Shown piece after piece: positions 44,701 through 52,062 of a stretch of 64,000 nucleotides of DNA. The notes under the pieces were generated by a model that saw only the letters and a program-made list of their open reading frames with translations, had not been told where the DNA came from and ran no database searches. This stretch comes from Methylocystis sp. Lineage in GTDB: Bacteria; Pseudomonadota; Alphaproteobacteria; Rhizobiales; Beijerinckiaceae. The stretch is from positions 1 through 64,000 of the forward strand of contig PERY01000011.1 of the NCBI GenBank assembly GCA_002929055.1. Reading direction: 5' to 3'. Made by a program: the position numbers and the translations under genes. The stretch's first letter is position 1; the number at the start of each line of letters is the position of its first letter.

Positions 44701-44845
44701 GGGCGTAGTCTTCCGGGCATGGCTTGGCGGCGACGACTATCGGGCCTTCGACGGTCTGGTCACGCTTCAGCTCGGCTACCTCTTTCCCTTCGGGGAAAGT
44801 CGCCGGCTCGGCGGGCTGAATGCAACGCTTGGCGTCACCTTCTGA
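41756..44845 (+). CDS. NfrA-like TPR outer-membrane protein
   Basis: The 1029-residue protein has a signal peptide (residues about 18-48, AASAILLQMVATPLAPAAA). A long TPR region follows, with five super-repeats each containing a QRGYLR-type motif near residues 135, 248, 370, 508 and 625. The C-terminal beta-rich domain (residues about 780-1029) ends GGLNATLGVTF. This architecture (periplasmic TPR plus C-terminal NfrA domain) matches NfrA, the outer-membrane receptor of phage N4, which works with NfrB. Here it is divergent from the wecB/nfrB-like operon and would export or anchor a ManNAc-type polymer. It starts at GTG 41756 after AAAGG; a later ATG at 41810 is an alternative. Confidence 0.82.
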   Translation: MKQLSYIWPAGRRSSAESMMSGLLRTAAASAILLQMVATPLAPAAAQPKAPLAEGPQPGGPGFEELAYAYDRLAKGDLDGAIRFARRARELSPDAEAPVRVLADALSKAGQDKEALDVANAYASSHKPSSQLLAQRGYLRSRLKDEAGAESDLRSARQSGGLSKEQDTAAAASLFDLALSPAYRNVQLGKFEEAIVAAEKARKLDPDAEAPVRIIVEAYSRMGRTQQALAEADRYIADHKASGKLYAQRGYLRRATKDVKGAQEDFETALATNDNDESDTGRMRDALGEAKKAGSPGYAEIERAYKAIEIGDFSKAADAAREARSKDPKAEAPVLILMSALNRLKQPQAAIDEANRFISGNQPSAALLAQRGYLRRATKDLKGAAEDFKAALARQGLPPAQEKRIRLALSEAERAQNPGAAPASAPAQAEPTASPLDQALNRAYEAYNAGDMRDALLAAREAASLDPKAEQPPLIAMNALTRLGRKGEALAEANRFLSRNKSADVYAQRGFLRRQTKDVSGAIADFSEALKLGTLKGKQRTVVAEALNEARYFIVADKAFKASAARDWPAALRYSRQAQALGRADEAMYRVTIEALAQLGRVDDALQASNALIANGKASGQAYAQRGYLHARMEDHAGAVSDFSTALAKGGLPPQQRLSVARGLSFEKAKLYEANGEPERALAELGNFCRAYPHDAEGWSTLGQFHHRYGHHARAVAAYENSLAIERRGEVLLNAGYASVYVNRAQESKYFREAIDRWSSDPSLKLRPALDEEVVRTQITDAEWSVRTNVVFGAIVDRSKRWGGHQIQPSFETAMRFDGRYLPYLFGLETFVGGFWSQDQTRFTEAFSRIGLRVRPFDGVDFSISGEYQHHFAGGPPNQFALSWGYGYGGFAYSSTPSAAAQGATQPTMMAYPFQSGWQPLTSFATYGTFRTGESRYLQNATGLLGYAYWSRNPRFVIGPTAMAMASYDSADRRRSAFGVGPGVVFRAWLGGDDYRAFDGLVTLQLGYLFPFGESRRLGGLNATLGVTF

Positions 44846-44923
44846 AGATTTTGATCAAATCCTCGGCGTCGCCGATACGGATTGTTGCGGCGAATGCGGC
44901 AGGCTCCTCTCCAGGAGCCGCCC

Positions 44924-45130
44924 ATGCCCAACAAGACCGCGTTTCGCTTCAACCAGCTTATGACGATCACCGCCGGATGGTGCCTGCTTTATCTCGTCTG
45001 GAGCTACCCCGTGCTGCAACTCGCTGCGCCTCCGGCGCTTTGGCTCGCGTCTGTCGCGCACGCCCGCCGCACCGCCCCAAGACTGCGACACGCGCCCAGC
45101 GCCGTTGGAAAGCCTTCGCCGGCGCATTAG
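44924..45130 (+). CDS. Small single-helix membrane protein downstream of nfrA
   Basis: The 68-residue product starts at ATG 44924 with AGGAG 6 nt upstream. Residues about 14-42 (ITAGWCLLYLVWSYPVLQL then AAPPALWLASVAHA) form one or two membrane helices. The C-terminal 25 residues are Arg/Pro/Ala-rich and overlap the next gene. It follows nfrA by 78 bp and is probably co-transcribed. No family is recognised. The basic tail in the other gene's overlap may be poorly conserved. Confidence 0.55.
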   Translation: MPNKTAFRFNQLMTITAGWCLLYLVWSYPVLQLAAPPALWLASVAHARRTAPRLRHAPSAVGKPSPAH

Positions 45131-45777
45131 CCCGCATCGCTCTCGCCTGCGCCGCAACGGGCGCCGCGAGCGCCGAGAACAGGATGCTCATCCTCACCCC
45201 GGCCGTCGCGGACCGCCCGCAGGATACGCATGCAGCCCTCGCGCTGGCCCCCGCTGTTTTCCATTCTCCCGTGCTCTTCAGCGGGCGCGTCGCGACGCTC
45301 TCGCAACTGCGGCGCGGAACCCCCGCGAATCCATGGGAATGCGCCTGGCTCGTCTGGAATTACACAGACGACGAGCATTTCTATTACCTAGCGCTGAAGC
45401 CCGGCGGCTGGGAGTTAGGGAAGCGAGACCCGGCCTACCCCGGCGGCCAGCGCTTTGTGGCGACGGGATCGCTCGCCTCTCCAGTCGGCTTGTGGCGCTC
45501 GTTTCAAATCAAGCAGAAGGGCGACGAGATCGCGATCGCGATCGACGGGCGGCGGCTGGTCTCCTTCGAAGACATTGTGCCGCCCATATACAAGTCGGGG
45601 AGACTGGGCCTCTACACCGAGGACGCCCGAGTCGCGCTGGACGACGTGACGCAGCCGCTCGCAGAAAACTTCGACGACATGCCACGCCAGACGACGGCGC
45701 AGGACGGAACGACTCTCGGCGGCTGGTCGCTGCCCTTTCTGGGCTTCGGGACCGCATCGATCGCGCCGCGCCCCTAG
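45040..45777 (+). CDS. Secreted concanavalin-like/DUF1080-type protein (start uncertain)
   Basis: The frame encodes a signal peptide (KAFAGALARIALACAATGAASA), so it needs a start upstream of it. The only usual candidate is TTG 45040, which has no ribosome-binding site and overlaps the previous gene; ATG 45184 would remove the signal. The mature part resembles a laminin/DUF1080-like jelly-roll. VLFSGRVATLSQLRRG, WLVWNYTDDEHFYYLALKPGGWELGKRDP, FQIKQKGDEIAIAIDGRRL and GRLGLYTEDARVALDDV are typical of glycan-binding concanavalin-like domains, described in pieces. It may bind or trim the polymer made by the NfrA/B locus; that is an inference from location. It overlaps the convergent next gene by 4 bp. 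Confidence 0.65.
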   Translation: MARVCRARPPHRPKTATRAQRRWKAFAGALARIALACAATGAASAENRMLILTPAVADRPQDTHAALALAPAVFHSPVLFSGRVATLSQLRRGTPANPWECAWLVWNYTDDEHFYYLALKPGGWELGKRDPAYPGGQRFVATGSLASPVGLWRSFQIKQKGDEIAIAIDGRRLVSFEDIVPPIYKSGRLGLYTEDARVALDDVTQPLAENFDDMPRQTTAQDGTTLGGWSLPFLGFGTASIAPRP

Positions 45778-46178
45778 CGCTTCAGCTGGCCGACGCTTTG
45801 CACGAGAATGTCGGTGGCCTCTGGCCGTCCGCGCGTGATGACAGAGTTGATGATGGTGCTGATGAACACGAGCCGGCCGTCGACGAGGCCGCGCGCCGAA
45901 ACGGCGTACATGTGCGACGGGTCGATACGGGCCGGATCGTAGCCCAACTTATAGCGAACCGGCAGTGGCCGCTTTGGCCGCATCTCGACAAAGGCGATCT
46001 CCTCGGAAGCGACGTCCTGCCGGGAAATGTCGCGCAGCTCGATCCTCAGCACATAGCCGGGCGGCGGTGCGATGCGCTCGCGGGAGAATACTTTGCCGCT
46101 CACAACGGCGGGCGCGGCGAAGGAAGGCGCCGCCGTAAATGCAAGAAAGCCGAATAGGAAAAGCCGGACGCCCTTCAT
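45774..46178 (-). CDS. YbaY/YscW-like secreted protein
   Basis: The 134-residue product starts at ATG 46178, five nt after GGAGG. Residues 1-22 form a signal peptide (GVRLFLFGFLAFTAAPSFA). The body shows the YbaY beta-sandwich pattern: VVSGKVFSRERIAPPPGYVLRIELRDIS, SEEIAFVEMRPKRPLPVRYKLGYD and YAVSARGLVDGRLVFIS, split for description, then DILVQSVGQ at the end. Unlike E. coli YbaY, no lipobox Cys is present, so it should be periplasmic. The family's function is poorly understood. It is followed, after a 4-bp convergent overlap, by the concanavalin-like gene. It is downstream of the metallopeptidase gene on the same strand. Confidence 0.8.
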   Translation of the reverse strand: MKGVRLFLFGFLAFTAAPSFAAPAVVSGKVFSRERIAPPPGYVLRIELRDISRQDVASEEIAFVEMRPKRPLPVRYKLGYDPARIDPSHMYAVSARGLVDGRLVFISTIINSVITRGRPEATDILVQSVGQLKR

Positions 46179-46187
46179 GATCACCTC

Positions 46188-46625
46188 CTACGCCGAGGAG
46201 CCGGCGTCTTTCTCAATGGCCTCCATATCCGCGTCGGAAAGGCCGAAATGATGGCCGATTTCATGGACGAGGACATGGGTGACGATCGCCCCCAATGTGT
46301 CGTCGCCTTCGGCCCAGAAATCGAGGATTGGCCGCCGGTAGAGCCAAACCATGTTAGGCTGGTCGCCCGTCTGCGCGAGGTGCTCACCCTCGACGAGGCC
46401 GCGGCCGCGAAACAGCCCGAGAAGATCGAACTCAGTCTCGCAGTCCATCTCCTCCAACGTTTCGTCGTCGGGAAAATCCTCGACCCGGATGACGACGCCT
46501 TCGCAAAGCTTTGTAAACCTCTCCGGCAAACCGGCGAAGGCGGCGTCCGCAAAGGCTTCCAGATCGGAAAGGGTCGGGGCGCTGAGCAGCGCCCAATTGG
46601 ATGTCTCGGCCATGCCGTATGCCAT
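46188..46625 (-). CDS. Metallopeptidase family protein (zincin, DUF1025-like)
   Basis: The 145-residue cytoplasmic protein has the zinc motif VLVHEIGHHFGLSDADMEAIE near the C-terminus (H-E-x-x-H-x-x-G). The family opening is FADAAFAGLPERFTKL, and VIRVEDFPDDE follows. The N-terminal strand and the LLGLFRG and YRRPILDFWAEG segments are typical of this compact zincin group. Substrates are unknown. It lies 9 bp upstream of the YbaY-like gene, a likely two-gene unit. Confidence 0.85.
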   Translation of the reverse strand: MAYGMAETSNWALLSAPTLSDLEAFADAAFAGLPERFTKLCEGVVIRVEDFPDDETLEEMDCETEFDLLGLFRGRGLVEGEHLAQTGDQPNMVWLYRRPILDFWAEGDDTLGAIVTHVLVHEIGHHFGLSDADMEAIEKDAGSSA

Positions 46626-46877
46626 TCCCTTCCAGCTGCGAATAAGTTCCTGCCGTCCAATAGCATTTTAGCGGAGCCTGCTTCCATAAATTCAACAATC
46701 GTCGGCGATTTTTCAGTCAGCTGGACGTGATCGAGGGGCGGGAGCGCTCGACGCATTGCATTCCAGGCGGAACCTCGCGCGCAGCGCAGTAACCAGTCAG
46801 TAAGAGCGTTTGCAGGATGAGCCCCGGTCGCGCTCAACTTGTGAGAAGCTTGCGACCCCAAACCAGAGCTAAGAGCG

Positions 46878-47624
46878 ATGTTTGCGTCCGTCAGCCGTCT
46901 GAACGAGCCGAAATCACAGCGCGAGGCCTACCGCCTTGTCGTCACCTACACGGCTGTCTCGGTCGCTGTATCCGCCGGAGTGACCTATCTTTTCGCGCTC
47001 AGCAACAACTGGCCGGTCGGCAACGCCCTGATCCCCGGCGTCGGCATCCCCTTGCTCGTCGCGCCCTGGATGACATGGACGACCTCCAGCTATGCGCTGC
47101 GACTGCACAACATGCGCGGCGAACTCGAAAGGCTTGCTCGGACCGATCCGCTAAGCGGCGCGCTCAACCGCCGGGGCCTGAAGGAATACGCCGACAAGGC
47201 CTTCGCGGACAGGCGACGGGCGGGCGGCTTTTCAGCCATCGTCATGGATGTCGATAAGTTCAAGTCGGTGAACGACACTTACGGACATTCAGCGGGCGAC
47301 ACGGTCATCGCGCGAGTTGCGGAGATCACCCGCCACATTGCCGGCGAAAACTGCGTCGTCGGCCGTCTTGGCGGCGATGAAATGGTCGCATTCTTCACCG
47401 GCCGATCACTGGAAGAGACATTGATCACGGCCGAGCGCATACGCGGCGCCATAGAACACATGATCTTCATTCACGAGGATCGGGCGCTGCGCGTGACCGC
47501 GAGCATCGGCGTCGCTGCGGCGGACGCGGACGACGAATCCGCGGAAGCCATTCTCAAGCGCGCCGACCAGTTCCTCTATGCGGCCAAGACGGAAGGCCGC
47601 AACCGGGTGCGCGCGGCGGCCTGA
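46878..47624 (+). CDS. Membrane GGDEF diguanylate cyclase (GGDEM variant)
   Basis: The 248-residue protein has two membrane helices (YRLVVTYTAVSVAVSAGVTYLFAL, and ALIPGVGIPLLVAPWMTW) and then a GGDEF domain starting LARTDPLSGALNRRGL. The catalytic loop is VGRLGGDEMVAFF: GGDEM instead of GGDEF, with the essential Gly-Gly-Asp-Glu kept, so c-di-GMP synthesis is possible. The Mg/Asp segment VMDVDKFKSVNDTYGHSAGD is intact. No RxxD inhibitory site is visible upstream of the loop. It may supply c-di-GMP for the nearby polysaccharide locus, a proximity-based inference. Confidence 0.9.
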   Translation: MFASVSRLNEPKSQREAYRLVVTYTAVSVAVSAGVTYLFALSNNWPVGNALIPGVGIPLLVAPWMTWTTSSYALRLHNMRGELERLARTDPLSGALNRRGLKEYADKAFADRRRAGGFSAIVMDVDKFKSVNDTYGHSAGDTVIARVAEITRHIAGENCVVGRLGGDEMVAFFTGRSLEETLITAERIRGAIEHMIFIHEDRALRVTASIGVAAADADDESAEAILKRADQFLYAAKTEGRNRVRAAA

Positions 47625-47641
47625 GCCAGCCTGCTGCGGAA

Positions 47642-47672
47642 GAAAAAAGAGGGGCCCGCTGGCGAGCCCCTC
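47642..47672 (-). terminator. Intrinsic terminator downstream of leuC
   Basis: Read leftward, a 7-bp stem (GAGGGGC/GCCCCTC, 47649-47655 with 47666-47672) and 10-nt loop are followed by TTTTTTCTT. It lies 22 bp past the leuC stop, in the gap shared with the convergent cyclase gene. Confidence 0.85.
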
Positions 47673-47694
47673 AGAGAAGGAAAAGACCCGGACC

Positions 47695-49113
47695 TCAGCG
47701 CCAGTTTCGCACATCCACGAAGCGGCCCTCGATCGCCGCCGCCGCCGCCATCGCAGGCGAGACGAGATGGGTGCGGCCCTTGAAGCCCTGGCGCCCCTCG
47801 AAATTGCGGTTCGAGGTCGAGGCGCAGCGCTCGCCCGGCGCGAGACGGTCCGGGTTCATCGCCAGACACATGGAGCATCCCGGTTCACGCCACTCGAAGC
47901 CGGCGGCCGTGAATATCTTGTCGAGCCCCTCGGCTTCCGCCTGCGCCTTCACAAGGCCGGAGCCCGGAACCACCATGGCGTTGACGCGGCTGTTGACCTT
48001 CTTGCCCTCCACCATCTTGGCGGCGGCCCGCAGATCCTCGATGCGGCCGTTGGTGCAGGAGCCGATGAAGACGCGGTCGATCTCGATGTCCGTCATCTTC
48101 TCCCCGCCCTTCAGGCCCATATAGGCCAGCGCGCGCTCGATGGCGGCGCGCTTCTGCGGCGACTTGGCGGAATCGGGCGTGGGAACCGTCCCGTCCACCC
48201 GCGCGACGTCTTCCGGGCTCGTGCCCCAGGTGACGATCGGCGGCAGATTGGCGGCGTCGAGCTTGATCACCTTGTCGAAATGCGCGCCCTCGTCGGAGTA
48301 GAGCGTCTCCCAATATTTGCGCGCCATGTCGAAGGCCTCGCCCCTGGGCGCCTTCGGGCGGTCCTTGATATACGCAAAGGTCTTCTCGTCCGGCGCGATC
48401 AGGCCTGCGCGGGCGCCGCCCTCGATCGACATGTTGCAGACCGTCATGCGGCCTTCCATGGAAAGGTCGCGGATTGCTTCGCCCGCATATTCGATCACGT
48501 AGCCGGTGCCGCCCGCCGTGCCGATCTCGCCGATGATGGCGAGGATGATGTCCTTGGCCGTGGCGCCGTCGGCGAGCTTGCCGTCGACCTGCACCAGCAT
48601 GTTCTGGGCTTGCCTCTGGATCAGCGTCTGCGTCGCGAGCACGTGCTCGACTTCCGACGTGCCGATGCCATGCGCCAGCGCGCCGAATGCGCCATGCGTG
48701 GACGTGTGGCTGTCGCCGCAGACGATGGTCATCCCGGGAAGCGTGAAGCCCTGCTCCGGCCCGACGATATGGACAACGCCCTGACGCTCGTCGTGCTCGT
48801 CGAAATATTCGACGCCGAACTCGCGCGCGTTCTCGGCGAGCTGCTCGACCTGCGCCTTGCTCTCCGGGTCTTCGATCGGCAGCGAGCGATCGGTCGTCGG
48901 CACATTATGGTCGACGACGGCCAGCGTCTTTTGCGGGGCGCGAACCTTGCGGCCAGCCATGCGCAGCCCCTCGAAGGCCTGCGGGCTCGTCACCTCGTGA
49001 ACGAGATGGCGGTCAATGTAGAGCAGGCAGGAGCCGTCATCCTGGCGGTCGACGACGTGGTCGTCGAAGATCTTGTCGTAAAGCGTGCGCGGCCCATTGG
49101 AATTCGCGGACAT
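47695..49113 (-). CDS. leuC: 3-isopropylmalate dehydratase large subunit
   Basis: The 472-residue aconitase-family subunit of leucine biosynthesis isomerises 2- to 3-isopropylmalate using a [4Fe-4S] cluster. The N-terminus [13 protein letters not shown] and the [31 protein letters not shown] motif, given in pieces, are diagnostic. The cluster cysteines lie in [14 protein letters not shown] and [13 protein letters not shown]. Its length is normal. The partner leuD is not in the window. The 110-bp upstream gap contains small GC hairpins, but no leader peptide rich in Leu codons was found. A strong terminator follows. Confidence 0.97.
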   Translation of the reverse strand: MSANSNGPRTLYDKIFDDHVVDRQDDGSCLLYIDRHLVHEVTSPQAFEGLRMAGRKVRAPQKTLAVVDHNVPTTDRSLPIEDPESKAQVEQLAENAREFGVEYFDEHDERQGVVHIVGPEQGFTLPGMTIVCGDSHTSTHGAFGALAHGIGTSEVEHVLATQTLIQRQAQNMLVQVDGKLADGATAKDIILAIIGEIGTAGGTGYVIEYAGEAIRDLSMEGRMTVCNMSIEGGARAGLIAPDEKTFAYIKDRPKAPRGEAFDMARKYWETLYSDEGAHFDKVIKLDAANLPPIVTWGTSPEDVARVDGTVPTPDSAKSPQKRAAIERALAYMGLKGGEKMTDIEIDRVFIGSCTNGRIEDLRAAAKMVEGKKVNSRVNAMVVPGSGLVKAQAEAEGLDKIFTAAGFEWREPGCSMCLAMNPDRLAPGERCASTSNRNFEGRQGFKGRTHLVSPAMAAAAAIEGRFVDVRNWR

Positions 49114-49223
49114 GACTCTTTCCTCAACGCCGCAGGTGCGGCCCTCTTGAATTGAGGGTCTTCTAACCGTAACGCAAGCGTCATGGAAGAGTGTTCGCGC
49201 CCCCGCCCCGCCGGGAGGCGGCC

Positions 49224-50225
49224 ATGAGCGGGCCGTCGCCCGCCTTGCCTGCCGCCCTCGCCGCGGCGATAGAGGCGCAGCTCGAACGCCGGCCGCGCAA
49301 GGCGCTGGCGGAGAGCGCCCTGCGGCTCTCCGAGACTTATCGCGCCAGAAAGCCGACGAGCGACGCGATCCGCGACGAGACCGACGCGCTGGCCTACGCC
49401 CTCACCCGCATGCCGGCGACCTACGCGGCGGTCGTGACGGCGCTGGGCCGGCTCGCGGCCGAGCAGCCGGCGTTCAGACCGGCGAGCCTTCTCGACGTCG
49501 GCTGTGGCCTCGGCGCGGCCGCCTATGCCGCAAGCGCGGTCTGGCCCGGTCTTGGAGCGGTCGAGATGGTAGACCGCAGCCGGGCCTTTCTGGCGCTGGC
49601 GGAGAGCCTCGCCGACCGGAGCGGCCCAATTTTGCCCGCGCGGATACGGATCACGCGGGCTGATCTGACTCGCCTCCCCGAGCCGCAGACCGCCGACGAC
49701 CTCGTCGTGGCCGCCTATGCCCTCACCGAGCTTGCCGACGGCGACCTCCCGCGCGTGACCGCCTCTCTGTGGGCCCGCGCCGGCGGGGCGCTCGTGATCG
49801 TCGAGCCCGGAACGCCCCGCGACCATATGCGGCTCCTCGGCGTCCGCGATCAGTTGATCCGAGAGGGCGCACGAATCGTCGCCCCCTGCCCTCATGCCGG
49901 CCCCTGTCCGCTCGCCGCGCCGGACTGGTGCCACTTCTCCGTGCGGCTGCCCCGGTCCCGTGAGCATAAATTGCTGAAAGGAGCCGCCGCGCCCTTCGAG
50001 GACGAGAAATTCTCCTATCTCATCGCCATGCGGGCCGGCGAAACGGAAGCGGCGCGCATTCTCGCGCCGGTGCGCCACAGCAAGGCAGGAATCACGCTAA
50101 AGCTATGCACCACTGTTGGATTGCGCGAAATTTTTCTGCCAAAGCGCGATAAGGCTCGCTATGAAGGGACTCGGAAGAAGGATTGGGGCGACGTCCTGGC
50201 GGCCCTCCCGGAGGATCCTGCATGA
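49224..50225 (+). CDS. Rsm22-type methyltransferase-like ribosome assembly protein
   Basis: The 333-residue product starts at ATG 49224 after GGGAGG. The N-terminus is helical. A Rossmann methyltransferase motif follows ([18 protein letters not shown], and [15 protein letters not shown]). The family Cys set that can hold an Fe-S cluster appears as [19 protein letters not shown] near residue 220. [14 protein letters not shown], and a C-terminal [17 protein letters not shown], complete the Rsm22 pattern. Mitochondrial homologues (Rsm22/METTL17) act in small-subunit assembly; the bacterial role is less clear. The stop overlaps the next start (ATGA). Confidence 0.85.
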   Translation: MSGPSPALPAALAAAIEAQLERRPRKALAESALRLSETYRARKPTSDAIRDETDALAYALTRMPATYAAVVTALGRLAAEQPAFRPASLLDVGCGLGAAAYAASAVWPGLGAVEMVDRSRAFLALAESLADRSGPILPARIRITRADLTRLPEPQTADDLVVAAYALTELADGDLPRVTASLWARAGGALVIVEPGTPRDHMRLLGVRDQLIREGARIVAPCPHAGPCPLAAPDWCHFSVRLPRSREHKLLKGAAAPFEDEKFSYLIAMRAGETEAARILAPVRHSKAGITLKLCTTVGLREIFLPKRDKARYEGTRKKDWGDVLAALPEDPA

Positions 50226-50629
50226 CACGACCGAGGGTTGCGCCTTATCTGACCGTTAGCCCGGCCGCCGCCGCGATCGCCTTTTATACAGGCGCTTTCG
50301 ACGCCAAGCAGCGGGCGATAATGCCGTCGGTCGACGGCCTGCGCATCGCGCATTGCGAACTCGACATCAATGGCGGCGCGGTCATGCTCGCGGATTTCTT
50401 CCCGGAATTCGGCCAGACCCGCATTCCCATGCCGGGCGACAACGCCACCGTTTCGGTAAGCCTGGAATATGACACGGCGCAGCAGGTCGATGAGAGCTGC
50501 GCGCGCGCCGCCAAGCTCGGCGCGAAAATCGAAACGCAGCCGATGAACTCCTTCTGGGGCACGCGATACGCCAGCCTGCGAGACCCATTCGGGCATCGGT
50601 GGATTCTGAACGGCTCGCTGGACAAGTAG
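50222..50629 (+). CDS. VOC (glyoxalase/PhnB-like) family protein
   Basis: The 135-residue product is coupled to the upstream Rsm22-like gene by a 4-bp ATGA overlap. Two beta-alpha-beta-beta-beta modules are visible: APYLTVSPAAAAIAFYTGAF...MLADFFPEFG, and SVSLEYDTAQQVDESCARAAKLG...DPFGHRWILNG, described in pieces. The pattern fits PhnB-like VOC proteins, and the C-terminal H-R-W-I is typical. The metal ligands are incomplete, so enzymatic activity cannot be inferred. Confidence 0.88.
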   Translation: MTRPRVAPYLTVSPAAAAIAFYTGAFDAKQRAIMPSVDGLRIAHCELDINGGAVMLADFFPEFGQTRIPMPGDNATVSVSLEYDTAQQVDESCARAAKLGAKIETQPMNSFWGTRYASLRDPFGHRWILNGSLDK

Positions 50630-50631
50630 GC

Positions 50632-50668
50632 AAAAAAAACCGCCCGGGGCAGTAGGCGCCGGGCGGTT
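50632..50668 (-). terminator. Intrinsic terminator downstream of rplS
   Basis: Read leftward, a 10-bp stem (AACCGCCCGG / CCGGGCGGTT) with an 11-nt loop is followed by eight T residues. It lies about 18 bp past the rplS stop. On the plus strand it could weakly end the VOC transcript. Confidence 0.88.
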
Positions 50669-50685
50669 GAAAATAGCCGCGGGCC

Positions 50686-51072
50686 TTACTTGGCCGGCGC
50701 GGCCTTGGGCTTGTTGTCCACTCGCTCGGCGATGCGGGCCGACTTGCCGCGGCGGTCGCGCAGATAATAGAGCTTGGCGCGGCGGACCTTGCCGCGGCGG
50801 ACGACCTTGATCGAATCGATCAGCGGCCCGTGGATGGGGAAGACGCGCTCGACGCCCTCGCCGTAAGAAATCTTGCGAACGGTAAAGCTCTCGTTGAGCC
50901 CGCCGCCGTTGCGCGCGATCACGACGCCTTCATAGGCCTGGACGCGCGAGCGCTCGCCTTCCTTCACCTTGACGTTCACGATGATCGTGTCGCCCGGGCG
51001 AAAATCCGGGATCGTCTTGCCTTCGATGAGCTTGGCGGCCTGCTCGGCCTCGAGCTGCTCTATGATGTTCAT
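50686..51072 (-). CDS. rplS: 50S ribosomal protein L19
   Basis: The 128-residue protein at the 30S/50S interface opens [15 protein letters not shown]. It carries the L19 core: [29 protein letters not shown], and [43 protein letters not shown], split here. Its length is normal, with an Ala/Lys tail. The usual trmD/rimM neighbours are not in the window. Its terminator follows, and leuC lies beyond a convergent pair. Confidence 0.97.
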   Translation of the reverse strand: MNIIEQLEAEQAAKLIEGKTIPDFRPGDTIIVNVKVKEGERSRVQAYEGVVIARNGGGLNESFTVRKISYGEGVERVFPIHGPLIDSIKVVRRGKVRRAKLYYLRDRRGKSARIAERVDNKPKAAPAK

Positions 51073-51286
51073 AACCGTAAACTCCTGCCGTTTCGTCCTA
51101 GCCTTTCGGCCGACGAGCGTTTCGGAACGCTGTTTTAGTTGAGGCCGTCCCCCATACCGGAGACCGGCCGATTTGTCGAGTGTGCAGCGCGAAAGAAACT
51201 GGACCCCGGAAGGGCCCCATCGCGCGCAGGCGACCTATATAGCCTTGCCGGGGCTGGCCATCTTAAACTCGCCAAGGGAGCATAGC

Positions 51287-51670
51287 ATGACCCAGCAGGA
51301 GGAGCGCCAGGGAGACCGCGGCGGAGCCGCGGCGCGCGCATCGGAGTTCGTCGCCGAGGGCCGGCACCGCCTGGAGGAGATCGCCGACGTCCAGACCCAG
51401 TTCTGGGACAAGGTGCAGGACTCCAACCGCAAATGGATGGACCGCATACAGAATGAGGCGACCATGGCGGCCGATCTCGCCAACCGGCTGACCTCCGCCA
51501 AATCCCTCACCGAGACGGCGAATATTTTCCAGAGCTGGACGGTCAAGCATATGGAACTGGCCGCCGACGACGCCCGCCGCATGCTTACCGACACACAGGA
51601 GATCATGTCCGCCGGCGCGCGTTTCTGGACTGGCTCCGGCGGCGGGAACGGTCGCCGCGGCATGCAGTAA
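51287..51670 (+). CDS. Phasin family protein
   Basis: The 127-residue product starts at ATG 51287 (AGGGAG upstream); the frame extends to 51173 without a second plausible start. It is highly helical and amphipathic (EGRHRLEEIADVQTQFWDKV, LANRLTSAKSLTETANIFQSW, and VKHMELAADDARRMLTDTQE). The pattern matches Phasin_2 proteins that coat polyhydroxyalkanoate granules. It ends in a Gly-rich tail. PHB storage is typical of type II methanotrophs, which fits the organism guess. Confidence 0.85.
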   Translation: MTQQEERQGDRGGAAARASEFVAEGRHRLEEIADVQTQFWDKVQDSNRKWMDRIQNEATMAADLANRLTSAKSLTETANIFQSWTVKHMELAADDARRMLTDTQEIMSAGARFWTGSGGGNGRRGMQ

Positions 51671-51715
51671 GGCGCTTGGGCGCTTCTCCGTCCCCAGCCC
51701 GGGCGACAAGGGTGA

Positions 51716-51740
51716 GCGGAGGCTCCTCGGGAGTCTCCGC
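51716..51740 (+). terminator. Possible terminator after the phasin gene
   Basis: An 11-bp stem (with one G-T pair) and a 3-nt loop runs from GCGGAG at 51716 to CTCCGC at 51740, 45 bp past the phasin stop. A short GCTTTACT follows. The U-tract is weak. It lies immediately before the dodecin stop on the other strand. Confidence 0.5.
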
Positions 51741-51743
51741 GCT

Positions 51744-51962
51744 TTACTGCTCCTCCCGATCGTGGGTGAAACCGACCTTCATCCCCACCTGGTATCTTTC
51801 GACATTCCCCTTGTCGATGCGTCCCCGGATCTGCGTGACCTCGAACCACTGGAGATTTCGCAGCGTCAGTCCTGCGCGCTGAATGGCCGATCCGATAGCG
51901 TCCTCTATGCTGTCGGGCGACGTGCCGATGAGTTCGACAACCTTGTAGACTGAATTCTCCAT
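51744..51962 (-). CDS. Dodecin family flavin-binding protein
   Basis: The 72-residue product from ATG 51962 (MENSVYKVVELIGTS) carries the dodecin fold: SIEDAIGSAIQRAGLTLRNLQWFEVTQIRG, described in pieces, then YQVGMKVGFT. Dodecins assemble as 12-mers that store FMN/riboflavin or coenzyme A and may buffer flavins. The Trp and Gln in LQWFEVTQ are the flavin-stacking residues. It stands alone, with the phasin gene convergent and nifA upstream on the same strand. Confidence 0.93.
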   Translation of the reverse strand: MENSVYKVVELIGTSPDSIEDAIGSAIQRAGLTLRNLQWFEVTQIRGRIDKGNVERYQVGMKVGFTHDREEQ

Positions 51963-52062
51963 GAACCGCTCCCGCTTCAACCTGCTGCGTCATTGAATCT
52001 AACGCGGCGCGGCCTCGCGTCATCATGGTCTTTGCACTTATTGGTGAGAGACTGCAGACCGC

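Noticed and set aside
49114-49223. Leucine attenuator in front of leuC
   Set aside because: Small GC hairpins are present, but no leader peptide with Leu codons and no alternative terminator with a U-run were found.
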